Assembly (NCBI GenBank): GCA_905479575.1
Contig: CAJQNB010000029.1
Span: 18,523-82,522, forward strand
Origin: an uncultured Pseudophaeobacter sp.
GTDB lineage: Bacteria > Pseudomonadota > Alphaproteobacteria > Rhodobacterales > Rhodobacteraceae
Length of the DNA: 64,000 nt
Reading direction: 5' to 3'
Position 1 is the stretch's first letter. Every line of letters starts with the position of its first letter. This document shows positions 17,458 to 25,982 of this stretch, piece by piece. Under the pieces are notes generated by a model that worked only from the letters and a program-made list of their open reading frames with translations, was not told the DNA's origin and ran no database searches. The translations under genes and the position numbers were made by a program.

Positions 17458-18195
17458 ATGTTTGATTTGACTGGTAAGACGGCCCTGATCACCGGGGCAT
17501 CGGGTGGTATTGGTGGCGACATCGCCCGTAGCCTGCATGCAGCGGGTGCGACCGTTGCGCTGTCTGGCACCCGCGAGGCCCCGCTGCAGGAACTGGCAGC
17601 TGAGCTTGGCGAGCGCGCCCATGTGCTGACCTGCAACCTGAGCGATCCAGAGGCGGTGGAGGCACTGCCCAAACAGGCTGCCGCCGCCATGGGCAGCGTT
17701 GATATTTTGGTGAATAACGCCGGGATCACCAAAGACAATCTGTTTATGCGGATGAAAGATGAGGAGTGGCAAAGCGTGTTGGACGTGAACCTGACCTCGA
17801 CCATGCGCCTGTGTCGTGGGGTGATGCGCGGTATGATGAAAGCCCGCTGGGGCCGGATCATCAACATCTCTTCGATTGTGGGCGCCACCGGTAACCCTGG
17901 GCAAGGCAATTATGCTGCCTCCAAGGCCGGGATGATCGGCATGTCGAAATCCATCGCTTATGAGGTCGCCAATCGCGGCATCACGGTGAATGCGGTAGCA
18001 CCTGGGTTTATTGCCACTGCGATGACCGAAAAACTGACGGATGCGCAGAAAGACGCCATCCTGACACAGATTCCTGCCGCGCGGATGGGAGATTCGAAAG
18101 AAATCGCCGCAGCGGTGCTGTATCTGGCCAGCCCCGAGGCTGCCTATGTCACCGGAACCACCCTGCATGTGAACGGCGGCATGGCGATGCTGTAG
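17458..18195 (+). CDS. fabG: 3-oxoacyl-ACP reductase
   Basis: This 245-residue short-chain dehydrogenase begins [20 protein letters not shown], with the TGxxxGIG dinucleotide-binding loop. Further motifs are NNAG ([12 protein letters not shown]) and the catalytic Ser...Tyr-x-x-x-Lys ([22 protein letters not shown]). It reduces 3-oxoacyl-ACP with NADPH in each elongation round. ATG 17458 sits behind AAAGGAAGAG, 79 bp after fabD. Confidence 0.97.
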   Translation: MFDLTGKTALITGASGGIGGDIARSLHAAGATVALSGTREAPLQELAAELGERAHVLTCNLSDPEAVEALPKQAAAAMGSVDILVNNAGITKDNLFMRMKDEEWQSVLDVNLTSTMRLCRGVMRGMMKARWGRIINISSIVGATGNPGQGNYAASKAGMIGMSKSIAYEVANRGITVNAVAPGFIATAMTEKLTDAQKDAILTQIPAARMGDSKEIAAAVLYLASPEAAYVTGTTLHVNGGMAML

Positions 18196-18324
18196 GCGGG
18201 TTTGGCTTTGATAATTCCTCGGCTTGCTGCAAAAAACATTGCAGAATCGAGGTAATCGAAGCACAAAACACACTAGAACTTTGTAAATATCGTATTGATT
18301 TCAACAGGGTTTTAGAAATCTTCG

Positions 18325-18358
18325 GTGCCGCCCCTTGTCCTTGGGGCAGGGCGGCGCC
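18325..18358. other. Strong hairpin upstream of the acpP promoter
   Basis: GGTGCCGCCC pairs with GGGCGGCGCC (one G-U), and the loop contains a further CCCCTTG/TTGGGG-type pairing. There is no T run, so it is not a standard terminator; it may stabilise or end the fabG message. Confidence 0.5.
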
Positions 18359-18421
18359 ATCTGCTCGACTTGGGCGGCCAAAACCGTGCATAGACTGGAA
18401 CCGCAGATGCAGCGAAACCAT

Positions 18422-18449
18422 TTGCCTCTGCGCTGGTCTGTGCTATAGG
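18422..18449 (+). promoter_or_regulatory. Candidate promoter of acpP
   Basis: TTGCCT, 16 bases, TATAGG, with a TG two bases before the -10. It has the same -35/16/-10 layout as the candidate rpsF promoter. It implies a leader of about 150 nt. Confidence 0.5.
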
Positions 18450-18605
18450 CGGCCCATATTCGTCCTGACGTTTTCCTCGCAAGGGAAAGCGATCAGGCAG
18501 CTCTCGTTTGTGAGAGCAGAACCGCCCGCATTGGGCAAAACCATGCCACCCCAAGCGGGTAAGGGCAAAAACCGGGCAGACTGCCCTGAAGAACGAGGAA
18601 ATGAC

Positions 18606-18839
18606 ATGAGCGACGTCGCAGACCGCGTAAAAAAGATCGTTGTAGAGCACCTGGGTGTTGAAGAAGAAAAAGTGACCGAAAACGCGTCCTTCATCGACGA
18701 TTTGGGTGCTGACAGCCTCGACACCGTTGAGCTGGTCATGGCATTTGAAGAAGAGTTTGGCATCGAGATCCCTGATGATGCGGCCGAAACCATCCAGACA
18801 TTTGGCGACGCTGTGAAGTTCATCACCGAAGCTTCCTAA
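18606..18839 (+). CDS. acpP: Acyl carrier protein
   Basis: This 77-residue acidic helical protein begins [20 protein letters not shown]. Ser37 in [10 protein letters not shown] is the 4'-phosphopantetheine attachment site. It carries the growing acyl chain between FabD, FabF, FabG and related enzymes. It has its own promoter region and terminator, as expected for a very highly expressed gene. Ribosome site GAACGAGGAA. Confidence 0.98.
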   Translation: MSDVADRVKKIVVEHLGVEEEKVTENASFIDDLGADSLDTVELVMAFEEEFGIEIPDDAAETIQTFGDAVKFITEAS

Positions 18840-18866
18840 GTCCCGCTCACAGTAATGTGATTATCG

Positions 18867-18900
18867 AAACGGCGTTTTCCACCTGGGAAGCGCCGTTTTG
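18867..18900 (+). terminator. Terminator of acpP
   Basis: AAACGGCG + TTTTCC pairs with GGGAAG + CGCCGTTT around ACCT, ending in TTTTG, 28 bp after the acpP stop. Confidence 0.85.
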
Positions 18901-18996
18901 CGTCTCGCAGCCCTTACCGTTCTGAGGAAGGTTGCCCCTACACCGCTATGATATGTGTTATCATGCAAAGGCTGAGCAACGAGGAGGGGATTGAGG

Positions 18997-19740
18997 ATGC
19001 AAATTTATCCAACAATGGAGCTGCTGGACGGGCACTGTGTGACCTTGGAAAAGGGGCGCCTGGACGAGCCCCAAATCTGGCACGTGGATCCTATTGAAAA
19101 AGCCAGGGAATTCGCCGCCTCCGGGGCGGAGTGGATGCATCTGACTGATTTCAACGCTGTCAAAGGCGACGATCAAAACAGCGACCTGGTTAAGGAAATT
19201 ATCCGCACCGCGGGTATTCCGGTGCAATTGGGCGGCGGCATGCGCAGCCGGGACAGCGTCGAAGCCTGGATCGACCAAGGCGCTGGTCGTGTTGTGGTTG
19301 GAACGCTGGCGGCGCTGGATCCTACTTTGGTGTGCGAGTTGGCCAAACAACATCCCGATCAAATTGTTCTGGCAGTCGATATCTGGCAGGGGCAGGTTAT
19401 GACCGAAGGCTGGCTGAAAGCCGGCGCTTTTGAGCCGGAAACCTATATTGCTGCCTTTGGCACCGCCCCCTTTGCTGGAATCATTGTCACCGATATCGAC
19501 AGCGATATGTCTGATATCGAGGCGCAATTGGGATTGATCTCAGGCTTGGCGTCTGTGGCTCACTCTCCAGTGATCGCAAGTGGCGTTGTGCGCAGTGCGG
19601 ACGATATTTCCCGTCTGAACTACATCCCCAATATTGCCGGTGCCCTGGTCGGGCGGGCCCTGTTCCGCAAATCCCTGAGCTTGGAGGACGCCCTTGCGAT
19701 GGCGCAGCCTCAGGGCGAGCAAGTCGCTGAATTCATTTGA
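18997..19740 (+). CDS. Diverged HisA-like TIM-barrel protein
   Basis: This 247-residue protein begins MQIYPTMELLDGHCVTLEKG and follows the HisA/HisF beta-alpha barrel throughout (VQLGGGMRSRDSVEAWID, VVVGTLAALDP, LAVDIWQGQVMTEGW, GIIVTDIDSDMSD). It differs from true HisA at key points. The first catalytic Asp of the PAIDL motif is Glu8 (PTMEL), while the second Asp (D128) is kept, and the IASGG phosphate motif reads IASGVV. It lies between acpP and fabF with no other his genes nearby. It is probably a paralogue with a changed reaction; the substrate is unknown. ATG 18997 gives good spacing from GAGGAGG; an in-frame TTG at 18991 is too close. Confidence 0.82.
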   Translation: MQIYPTMELLDGHCVTLEKGRLDEPQIWHVDPIEKAREFAASGAEWMHLTDFNAVKGDDQNSDLVKEIIRTAGIPVQLGGGMRSRDSVEAWIDQGAGRVVVGTLAALDPTLVCELAKQHPDQIVLAVDIWQGQVMTEGWLKAGAFEPETYIAAFGTAPFAGIIVTDIDSDMSDIEAQLGLISGLASVAHSPVIASGVVRSADDISRLNYIPNIAGALVGRALFRKSLSLEDALAMAQPQGEQVAEFI

Positions 19741-20012
19741 CCTAAAATGGAGGCCCCTGTCGTCCCCTCCCCGGGGGGTCGAACAAGGGGCGACCAGCAC
19801 AGAGGGCTGTCCTGAGCCGGATACATTTGGCTCAAGGGCAGTCGGCCCCGATTGTGGTGGCAGCCGGAAACCCTGCGATTTGGGGCGGGCTGAGTGGCGA
19901 GCTTTCACCACTTTTTGGTTTCCCCTGCCTGAGGGTGCTATTGGCGCACTTGCACCCCTAGGGCAATCCAAGCTATCTGGTTGCGAATTGCCGAGGCAGA
20001 GGAGATCAAGGA

Positions 20013-21278
20013 ATGCGTCGAGTCGTTGTAACTGGGTTGGGATTGGTGACACCATTGGCAACCGGAGTTGAAGAGACCTGGTCGAGCCTGTTGGACGGCC
20101 AATCTGGCGCCGGACCGATCACTCTGTTTGACGCAGAGGCCAGTGGTGTCGCCACCACCTATGCCTGCGAAGTCTCTCGCGGTGACGGCACAAACGGCAC
20201 CTTTAATCCGGATGACTGGGTGATCAAGAAAGATCAGAAAAAGATCGATGACTTTATCCTCTATGGTATCGCTGCTGCTGAGATGGCGGTGCGCGATGCG
20301 GATTGGACACCGGAAGACACCGAAAGCCTGGAACGCACTGGCGTGATGATCGGCTCTGGCATCGGCGGGTTGAGCTCGATCGCGGATACTGCGGTGATGA
20401 TCAAGGAAAAGGGTCCGCGCCGGGTCTCTCCTTTCTTTATTCCAGGCGCGCTGATCAACCTGATTTCTGGCCAGGTCTCAATTCGCTTTGGCTTCAAAGG
20501 TCCCAACCATTCGGTTGTGACGGCCTGCTCAACCGGGGCCCATGCCATTGGCGATGCGGCCCGGCTGATCAAATCTGGCGATGCCGATGTGATGATTGCA
20601 GGCGGCGCCGAAGCCGCCATTTGCGAAATTGGCATTGCTGGCTTTAACGCCTGTAAGGCCTTGTCGACCAAACGGGCAGATGACCCCAAATCGGCGTCGC
20701 GCCCCTATGACGCCGATCGTGACGGGTTTGTCATGGGCGAAGGTGCCGGTGTTGTGGTGCTGGAAGACTACGACCATGCCGTGGCCCGAGGCGCCAAAAT
20801 CTATGCCGAGGTCCTGGGCTATGGCCTGTCGGGCGATGCCTACCATATCACTGCCCCCTCCGAAACCGGCGAGGGCGGCGAGCGCTCCATGCGCGCGGCG
20901 TTGAAAAATGCCGGGCTTGAGCCCAAAGACGTTGATTACATCAACGCTCACGGCACCTCGACCATGGCCGACACGATTGAGCTGGGCGCGGTTGAGCGGA
21001 TGCTGGGGGATCACGCGGGCAATGTCACCATGTCCTCGACCAAATCCTCCACCGGCCACCTTTTGGGCGCGGCTGGCGCAATTGAGGCGATCTTCTCGAT
21101 CCTGGCGATTCGCGATCAGGTTGCACCGCCCACCATCAACCTGGACAATCAGGCGGTTGAAACCCCTATTGATTTGGCACCAAATGCCAAGCGCGCACGC
21201 AAGATTGACGTGGCCCTGTCCAATTCCTTTGGCTTTGGCGGAACCAATGCCTCGGTTGTCTTTGGGAAGCCTAAATAA
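20013..21278 (+). CDS. fabF: 3-oxoacyl-ACP synthase II
   Basis: This 421-residue condensing enzyme begins MRRVVVTGLGLVTPLATGVE. The active-site Cys172 is in VTACSTGAHAIGDA; the two His are in NAHGTSTMADTIE and SSTGHLLGAAG. It ends with the conserved SFGFGGTNASVVFG. It elongates acyl-ACP with malonyl-ACP in type II fatty-acid synthesis. It is separated from the HisA-like gene by 272 bp with no recognisable gene. It ends one base before mltG, so the two are probably co-translated. Confidence 0.97.
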   Translation: MRRVVVTGLGLVTPLATGVEETWSSLLDGQSGAGPITLFDAEASGVATTYACEVSRGDGTNGTFNPDDWVIKKDQKKIDDFILYGIAAAEMAVRDADWTPEDTESLERTGVMIGSGIGGLSSIADTAVMIKEKGPRRVSPFFIPGALINLISGQVSIRFGFKGPNHSVVTACSTGAHAIGDAARLIKSGDADVMIAGGAEAAICEIGIAGFNACKALSTKRADDPKSASRPYDADRDGFVMGEGAGVVVLEDYDHAVARGAKIYAEVLGYGLSGDAYHITAPSETGEGGERSMRAALKNAGLEPKDVDYINAHGTSTMADTIELGAVERMLGDHAGNVTMSSTKSSTGHLLGAAGAIEAIFSILAIRDQVAPPTINLDNQAVETPIDLAPNAKRARKIDVALSNSFGFGGTNASVVFGKPK

Positions 21279-22433
21279 ATGTGGCGCAGCCTGGCTTCGA
21301 ATATGCTGACCGTCCTGGTGGTGCTGCTGTTCCTTTTGGGCGGTGTCATCCTCTGGGGTAAGTCGCAATACACCGCGCAAGGGCCGCTGGAGACAGCGAT
21401 CTGTCTGCAGGTGCGCCCTGGGTCAAACATGACCCGGGTCAGCGCCGAGCTGGAACAGCAGGGGGCGGTAAGCTCTGGCGTGTTGTTCCGGGTCAGCGCC
21501 AAATACACCGAGAAGTCGAACCAACTCAAAGCTGGTAGCTTTCTTGTCCGTCCGGGGACCTCGATGGAGCGTATTCTCGATCAGATCACCATTGGCGGCG
21601 CCAGCACTTGCGGCACGGAGGTGGTGTACCGTGTAGGCGTGACCCGCCTGCGGGCCGAGGTGCGTGAACTGGACCCGGCCTCCGGGAAATTTGTCGAACG
21701 GGCTGATTTTGAGCTCGGCGCGGACGATGTGCCGGCAATCTTTACCGAGTTGAAATCCGCCACAGATACTCGTTTCCGGGTTGCCTTGGCCGAGGGTGTG
21801 ACCAGTTGGCAGGTGGTGAATGCCCTGCAAAACATCGACATTCTTAGTGGTGACCCAGGCGAGCGTCCCGCAGAAGGCATGTTGGCACCTGACAGCTATG
21901 AAATTGTCAAAGGGCAGCCCCGCGACGAGATCCTGGCACAGATGCAGGACCGCCAGGAGCTGCTGATCGCGGCCGCCTGGGAAAACCGCAGCGAGGATGC
22001 GGCGGTTGAAACCCCTGAGGAAATGCTGATCCTTGCCTCGATCATCGAAAAAGAAACCGGCATCGCAGAAGAGCGCGGCCAGGTGGCCAGCGTCTTTACC
22101 AATCGTTTGAACCGGGGCATGCGCCTGCAAACGGATCCCACCGTGATCTATGGCGTCACCAAGGGCGAAGGCGTGCTGGGCCGGGGCTTGCGTCAAAGCG
22201 AACTGCGCAAGGTAACGCCTTGGAATACTTACGTCATTGAAGGGTTGCCCCCAACACCTATCGCCAACCCTGGCCGCGCGAGCCTGTTGGCGGCGGTGAA
22301 CCCGACCGAGACCGATTTCCTGTTCTTTGTGGCCGATGGTTCTGGTGGCCATGCCTTTGCTGAGACGCTGCAACAGCACAATCGCAACGTTGTGAAATGG
22401 CGCGAGATCGAAGCGCAGCGTAACAACAACTGA
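21279..22433 (+). CDS. mltG: Endolytic murein transglycosylase
   Basis: This 384-residue inner-membrane protein begins MWRSLASNMLTVLVVLLFLL, with one N-terminal TM helix (about 8-27) and a periplasmic YceG domain. The catalytic Glu is in ILASIIEKETG, followed by the LQTDPTVIYG and GLPPTPIANPG motifs. It cleaves nascent glycan strands and sets their length. It starts directly after fabF, an arrangement common in Proteobacteria, and is followed by a strong terminator that separates it from the GTA cluster. Confidence 0.95.
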   Translation: MWRSLASNMLTVLVVLLFLLGGVILWGKSQYTAQGPLETAICLQVRPGSNMTRVSAELEQQGAVSSGVLFRVSAKYTEKSNQLKAGSFLVRPGTSMERILDQITIGGASTCGTEVVYRVGVTRLRAEVRELDPASGKFVERADFELGADDVPAIFTELKSATDTRFRVALAEGVTSWQVVNALQNIDILSGDPGERPAEGMLAPDSYEIVKGQPRDEILAQMQDRQELLIAAAWENRSEDAAVETPEEMLILASIIEKETGIAEERGQVASVFTNRLNRGMRLQTDPTVIYGVTKGEGVLGRGLRQSELRKVTPWNTYVIEGLPPTPIANPGRASLLAAVNPTETDFLFFVADGSGGHAFAETLQQHNRNVVKWREIEAQRNNN

Positions 22434-22466
22434 TTGACCACCGCGCCAAGGTCTGAATGATCTTTG

Positions 22467-22502
22467 ACCCCGCCCTCATCATCTGATGGGGGCGGGTTTG
22501 CT
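22467..22502 (+). terminator. Terminator of fabF-mltG
   Basis: A 13-bp stem CCCGCCCTCATCA / TGATGGGGGCGGG with a 2-base loop, then TTTGCTTTG. It insulates the GTA cluster from upstream transcription. Confidence 0.85.
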
Positions 22503-22578
22503 TTGCTCAGGGGCAGTGATCCGCGTCGGTTTGTTAATGTTTCCTTTTATTCTCGGACGCTTGGCAACCCAGGCACAT

Positions 22579-22608
22579 TTGACTTTTGCCCAGGGCTTCG
22601 CCTAATTT
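22579..22608 (+). promoter_or_regulatory. Candidate promoter of the GTA structural cluster
   Basis: TTGACT, 18 bases, TAATTT, about 125 bp upstream of g1 and 75 bp after the mltG terminator. An imperfect CtrA-like box TTAA-N7-TTTT lies just upstream at 22534-22548. In Rhodobacter capsulatus this promoter class is controlled by GafA, with CtrA acting indirectly. No GafA site could be assigned. The rest of 22434-22735 shows no gene. Confidence 0.45.
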
Positions 22609-22735
22609 GTCGCGCAGCTGGTAAAAGATCGAAGATCACTTTCTTGCCCGTCGCGCCAGGTGTTTGGCGCCAGCGTTTGATCCTCTCAGTCTTTAGTCGT
22701 GTCGGGGGCCCTTTGGATGAAAGGCCCAGGCCCAG

Positions 22736-23080
22736 ATGTCACAGACAGAGCAACCCCCAAAAACTCAAACCACGCAGGATCTGTTTCAGTCGCTTCAGCG
22801 TTCGATCCTGCGCCTGCGTCAGGAGGCCGAAGACCTCCAGGAGCGGCTTGCCTCTTCGGAGGAGGAGGCCTTGGACGCCGCGCTTCCCCGGATCGCAAAA
22901 CTTGAGGGGCTTATCAGAGATTGCCAGAAAGTGGAGAAGACCCTTGTCGAGCAAAACCCCCAAGAGACCTGTGATCAACAGGGGCTTGATCTTGCCGCAG
23001 CCCGGGCTGAAATCAGCTGCCGCCTGGATCGCCTGCGCCGCGCCCATGGTTCGGGAAACCCTGATGCAGGAGATGAGTGA
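22736..23080 (+). CDS. GTA g1: small terminase subunit
   Basis: This 114-residue, highly helical and charged protein begins MSQTEQPPKTQTTQDLFQSL. It corresponds by position, size and coiled-coil composition (LQRSILRLRQEAEDLQERLA) to RcGTA gp1, the first gene of the cluster and its small terminase (TerS). TerS binds DNA and the large terminase; in GTAs it supports packaging of random host DNA. Its 3' end overlaps the start of the large terminase gene. Confidence 0.78.
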   Translation: MSQTEQPPKTQTTQDLFQSLQRSILRLRQEAEDLQERLASSEEEALDAALPRIAKLEGLIRDCQKVEKTLVEQNPQETCDQQGLDLAAARAEISCRLDRLRRAHGSGNPDAGDE

Positions 23081-24350
23081 CAATGCCACCCGCTGCTTGC
23101 CCTATCTGTTTGAAGTCTGGGCCCATCCGCACCAGCTGGCGCCCACGGGAGACTGGCGGAGCTGGGTTATCTTGGGGGGGCGCGGCGCAGGCAAGACCCG
23201 CGCCGGGGCGGAATGGATCCGCAACCAGGTCGAAGGCCCCACGCCCCTGGCGCCCGGTCGCGCCCGCCGCTTGGCGCTGATTGGCGAAACCTACGATCAG
23301 GTCCGGGATGTGATGATCCAGGGGGACAGTGGCATCCTGGCCTGCACGCCGCCGGATCGCAGGCCCCAGTGGAAATCAGGGGAACGTAAGCTGATCTGGG
23401 CCAATGGCGCCATGGCCCAGGCGTTTTCTGCCCACGACCCCGAAGCGCTGCGGGGGCCGCAGTTTGATACTGCCTGGGCGGATGAACTGGCCAAATGGCG
23501 CCGCGCGCGCGAGGCCTGGGACATGTTGCAGTTTTCCTTGCGACTGGGAGAGGACCCACGGGTTTGTGTCACCACAACACCGCGCAACGTGGCGGTGCTG
23601 CGTCAACTGCTGCAAACGCCCTCTACGGTGCAAAGCCACGCCGCAACAGAGGCCAACCGCGCCAATCTTGCCGGCTCTTTCCTGACTGAAGTGCGCGCCC
23701 GCTATGCAGGCTCGCGTCTGGGACGGCAGGAACTGGACGGCGTGCTGCTGAGTGATGTCGAGGGCGCCATCTGGCGGGCGGCTCAGCTGGCTGAGCTACA
23801 GGTGGCTGCGGCGCCGGTGCTGGATCGCATCGTGGTGGCGGTGGATCCGGCTGTGAGCTCGGGCAAGGCGTCGGATGCCTGCGGGATCATTGTCGCCGGC
23901 GCCTGCCTGCAGGGACCGGTGCAAAACTGGCAGGCCTATGTTCTGGCGGATCGAACGGTGCAGGGGGTGGGGCCGCTGACCTGGGCCAAAGCGGTGATTG
24001 CCGCCCATCAGGAGTTCGGCGCTGATCGGGTGGTGGCGGAGGTCAACCAGGGCGGCGCGCTGGTTGAAAACCTGCTGCGGCAAATTGATCCGCTGATCGG
24101 CTTTCAGGCGGTTCATGCCAGCCGCGGCAAGGTGGTGCGCGCCGAGCCCGTCGCCGCACTCTATGAACAACGTCGGGTGCACCATCTGCCAGGGCTGGCC
24201 GAACTGGAAGAGCAGATGTGCCAAATGGCTGCGCAAGGGTTTCAGGGGCAGGGCTCACCTGACCGGGTCGATGCGCTGGTCTGGGCCATTCATCAGCTGA
24301 TTTTGGATCCCGCCAGCCAAAAGCGCCTGCCACGCGCCCGAATGGTCTGA
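23046..24350 (+). CDS. GTA g2: large terminase (TerL)
   Basis: This 434-residue ATPase/nuclease is the motor that fills GTA heads. Walker A GGRGAGKT is at residues 44-51, Walker B is in FDTAWADELAKW and the coupling motif is CVTTTP. The RNase-H-like nuclease domain shows VAVDPAVSSGKASDACGIIV, RVVAEVNQGGALV and RVDALVWAIHQ, each with an acidic residue for metal binding. Starts at 23046, 23064 and 23073 are all in frame; 23046 is listed, but 23064 (MQEMSDN) is equally plausible. It is followed by an untranslated gap of 177 bp before g3. Confidence 0.94.
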   Translation: MVRETLMQEMSDNATRCLPYLFEVWAHPHQLAPTGDWRSWVILGGRGAGKTRAGAEWIRNQVEGPTPLAPGRARRLALIGETYDQVRDVMIQGDSGILACTPPDRRPQWKSGERKLIWANGAMAQAFSAHDPEALRGPQFDTAWADELAKWRRAREAWDMLQFSLRLGEDPRVCVTTTPRNVAVLRQLLQTPSTVQSHAATEANRANLAGSFLTEVRARYAGSRLGRQELDGVLLSDVEGAIWRAAQLAELQVAAAPVLDRIVVAVDPAVSSGKASDACGIIVAGACLQGPVQNWQAYVLADRTVQGVGPLTWAKAVIAAHQEFGADRVVAEVNQGGALVENLLRQIDPLIGFQAVHASRGKVVRAEPVAALYEQRRVHHLPGLAELEEQMCQMAAQGFQGQGSPDRVDALVWAIHQLILDPASQKRLPRARMV

Positions 24351-24527
24351 CGCTCAAACGGGGAATGCAACACCTCACCATCTGTATTTGTGTAGTTAAT
24401 ACTAAGTGTTAGGCCCTTTGTTTCCTCTGTGCGGAACGGTTGCCTTGGGGAATGTTCAGGTCAACAGGTCATATCTTTTCTCCAGCAAAGGGCACGATGC
24501 CCGGATGATGGATCAAAGGAGCCGCCC

Positions 24528-25739
24528 ATGAGGTTTGACCTACCCTGGCGCAAGAAACAGTCCAGCGAGCCCCTGGCCTCACCGGCCATGGTGAACCAGA
24601 CCAAGGCCAGCGCTGCGGCGCGTGGCATTGCCTGGCAGGGCAGCGGCGCCTTCTCGCTGGCTGCCCGCGATACAAGCTCTTTGACGCGGCTTGGCTATCT
24701 GGGAAATCCGGTTGGGTTTCGCGCTGTTCGTATGGTGATCGAGGCGGCAGCAGCCCTGCCGCTGGTGGTTCAGGACGCGGCGCAGCGCTATGAAAGCCAT
24801 CCGCTGCTGACGCTTATCAGCCGCCCGAACGCGGCGCAGACGCGGCAGGACTTTTTCGAGAGCCTGTTTGGCCATCTGATGCTGTCGGGAAACGCCTATG
24901 TCGAGGCGGTGAGCGCGACAGAAGGCTGGCCTGCGGAGCTGCATCTGCTGCGCCCTGATCGCATGACAATTGTACCCGGCCCTGACGGCTGGCCCCAGGC
25001 CTATGACTATACTGTGGGGGGGCGCAAACACCGCTTTGCCTGCGAAGACGGGTGCGCTGCGGTGCTGCATCTGAAAAACTTCCACCCGCAGGATGATCAC
25101 TACGGGCTGGCACCGCTGCAGGCGGCAGCGCTGTCGTTGGATGTGCATTCGGCAGCTTCGCACTGGTCAAAGGGGCTGTTGGACAATGCAGCTCGCCCGT
25201 CAGGCGCGCTGGTTTGGGCCGGGACCGATGGCCAGGGCAGCCTGTCAGACGACCAGTTTCGCCGCCTCAGTGAAGAGGTGGAGGCCAATTTTCAGGGTGC
25301 GCGCAATGCCGGGCGACCCATGGTGCTGGAGGGCGGGTTGGACTGGAAACCCATGGGGTTTTCGCCCTCGGACATGGAGTTTCAAAAGACCAAAGAGGCT
25401 GCCGCGCGGGAGATTGCCCTGGCCTTTGGGGTGCCGCCGATGCTGTTGGGCCTGCCAGGAGACACGGCCTATTCCAATTACCAAGAGGCAAACCGGGCCT
25501 TTTACCGCCTGACAGTGGTGCCTCTGGTGACCCGGATCGCGGCGGGGCTGTCAGAGTGGATCTCTGGCTATGGCAACGAAATCATCGAGTTGAAGCCGGA
25601 TCTTGATCAGGTTTCAGCTTTGTCAGAAGAGCGCGAGCGGCAATGGCAGCGGGTCGCAGCTGCGGATTTCCTCAGCCAGACCGAGAAGCGAAGATTGCTT
25701 GGCCTGCCGCCATTGCCCGAGGGTGAGTTGGATGGCTGA
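24528..25739 (+). CDS. GTA g3: portal protein
   Basis: This 403-residue HK97-family portal begins MRFDLPWRKKQSSEPLASPA behind AAAGGAG. Family landmarks are NPVGFRAVRMVIEAAAALPL, LISRPNAAQTRQDFFESLFG, LMLSGNAYVEAV, LHLKNFHPQDDHYGLAPLQA and FGVPPMLLGLPGD-TAYSNYQEA. The dodecameric portal is the DNA gate at the capsid vertex and docks the terminase. The gap 24351-24527 holds no gene, only a short palindrome-like TAGTTAATACTA near 24394. Confidence 0.95.
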   Translation: MRFDLPWRKKQSSEPLASPAMVNQTKASAAARGIAWQGSGAFSLAARDTSSLTRLGYLGNPVGFRAVRMVIEAAAALPLVVQDAAQRYESHPLLTLISRPNAAQTRQDFFESLFGHLMLSGNAYVEAVSATEGWPAELHLLRPDRMTIVPGPDGWPQAYDYTVGGRKHRFACEDGCAAVLHLKNFHPQDDHYGLAPLQAAALSLDVHSAASHWSKGLLDNAARPSGALVWAGTDGQGSLSDDQFRRLSEEVEANFQGARNAGRPMVLEGGLDWKPMGFSPSDMEFQKTKEAAAREIALAFGVPPMLLGLPGDTAYSNYQEANRAFYRLTVVPLVTRIAAGLSEWISGYGNEIIELKPDLDQVSALSEERERQWQRVAAADFLSQTEKRRLLGLPPLPEGELDG

Positions 25740-25950
25740 GTACCCAATGCCGCCATTTGACTGTGCGCCGGGGCTGAGGCTGTCGGCACATGAAAAGGTC
25801 ATCGAGATTCAATTGCAGGCAGTTGAACGGCGACAACAGCAGCTGGAGCAACTGTTGGAGCGGCTGGAGCGGCGCCTCTGGCTGACACTCTATGGCGTGG
25901 CCGCTGTGATACTGACACGGGTCTTTCAGTCTTTTTTGGCGATGAATTGA
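25732..25950 (+). CDS. GTA g3.5: small membrane protein
   Basis: This 72-residue protein overlaps the portal gene by 8 bp. It starts MAEYPMPPFDCAPGLRLSAH, has a charged helix (VIEIQLQAVERRQQQLEQLL) and one C-terminal hydrophobic segment (LWLTLYGVAAVILTRVFQSF). It matches the small GTA gene 3.5 by position and layout. Its function is not known; the amphipathic helix plus membrane anchor would suit a role at the membrane or in assembly. Confidence 0.78.
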   Translation: MAEYPMPPFDCAPGLRLSAHEKVIEIQLQAVERRQQQLEQLLERLERRLWLTLYGVAAVILTRVFQSFLAMN

Positions 25951-25982
25951 CGTGGTTTCAATCTGTTATGTGAGGTTCTTCA

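Larger units (their letters stand above)
18196..18605. other. fabG-acpP intergenic region
   Basis: No gene was seen in these 410 bases. They hold an AT-rich part (18226-18310), a strong 10-bp hairpin at 18325-18358 without a T run, and the acpP promoter at 18422-18449 with a leader of about 150 nt. Confidence 0.6.

Noticed and set aside
24386..24410. TAGTTAATACTA near the g2-g3 gap as another pdh-type operator
   Set aside because: The arms and spacing do not match TAGTTTA-N4-TAAACTA; resemblance is limited to TAGT/ACTA ends.
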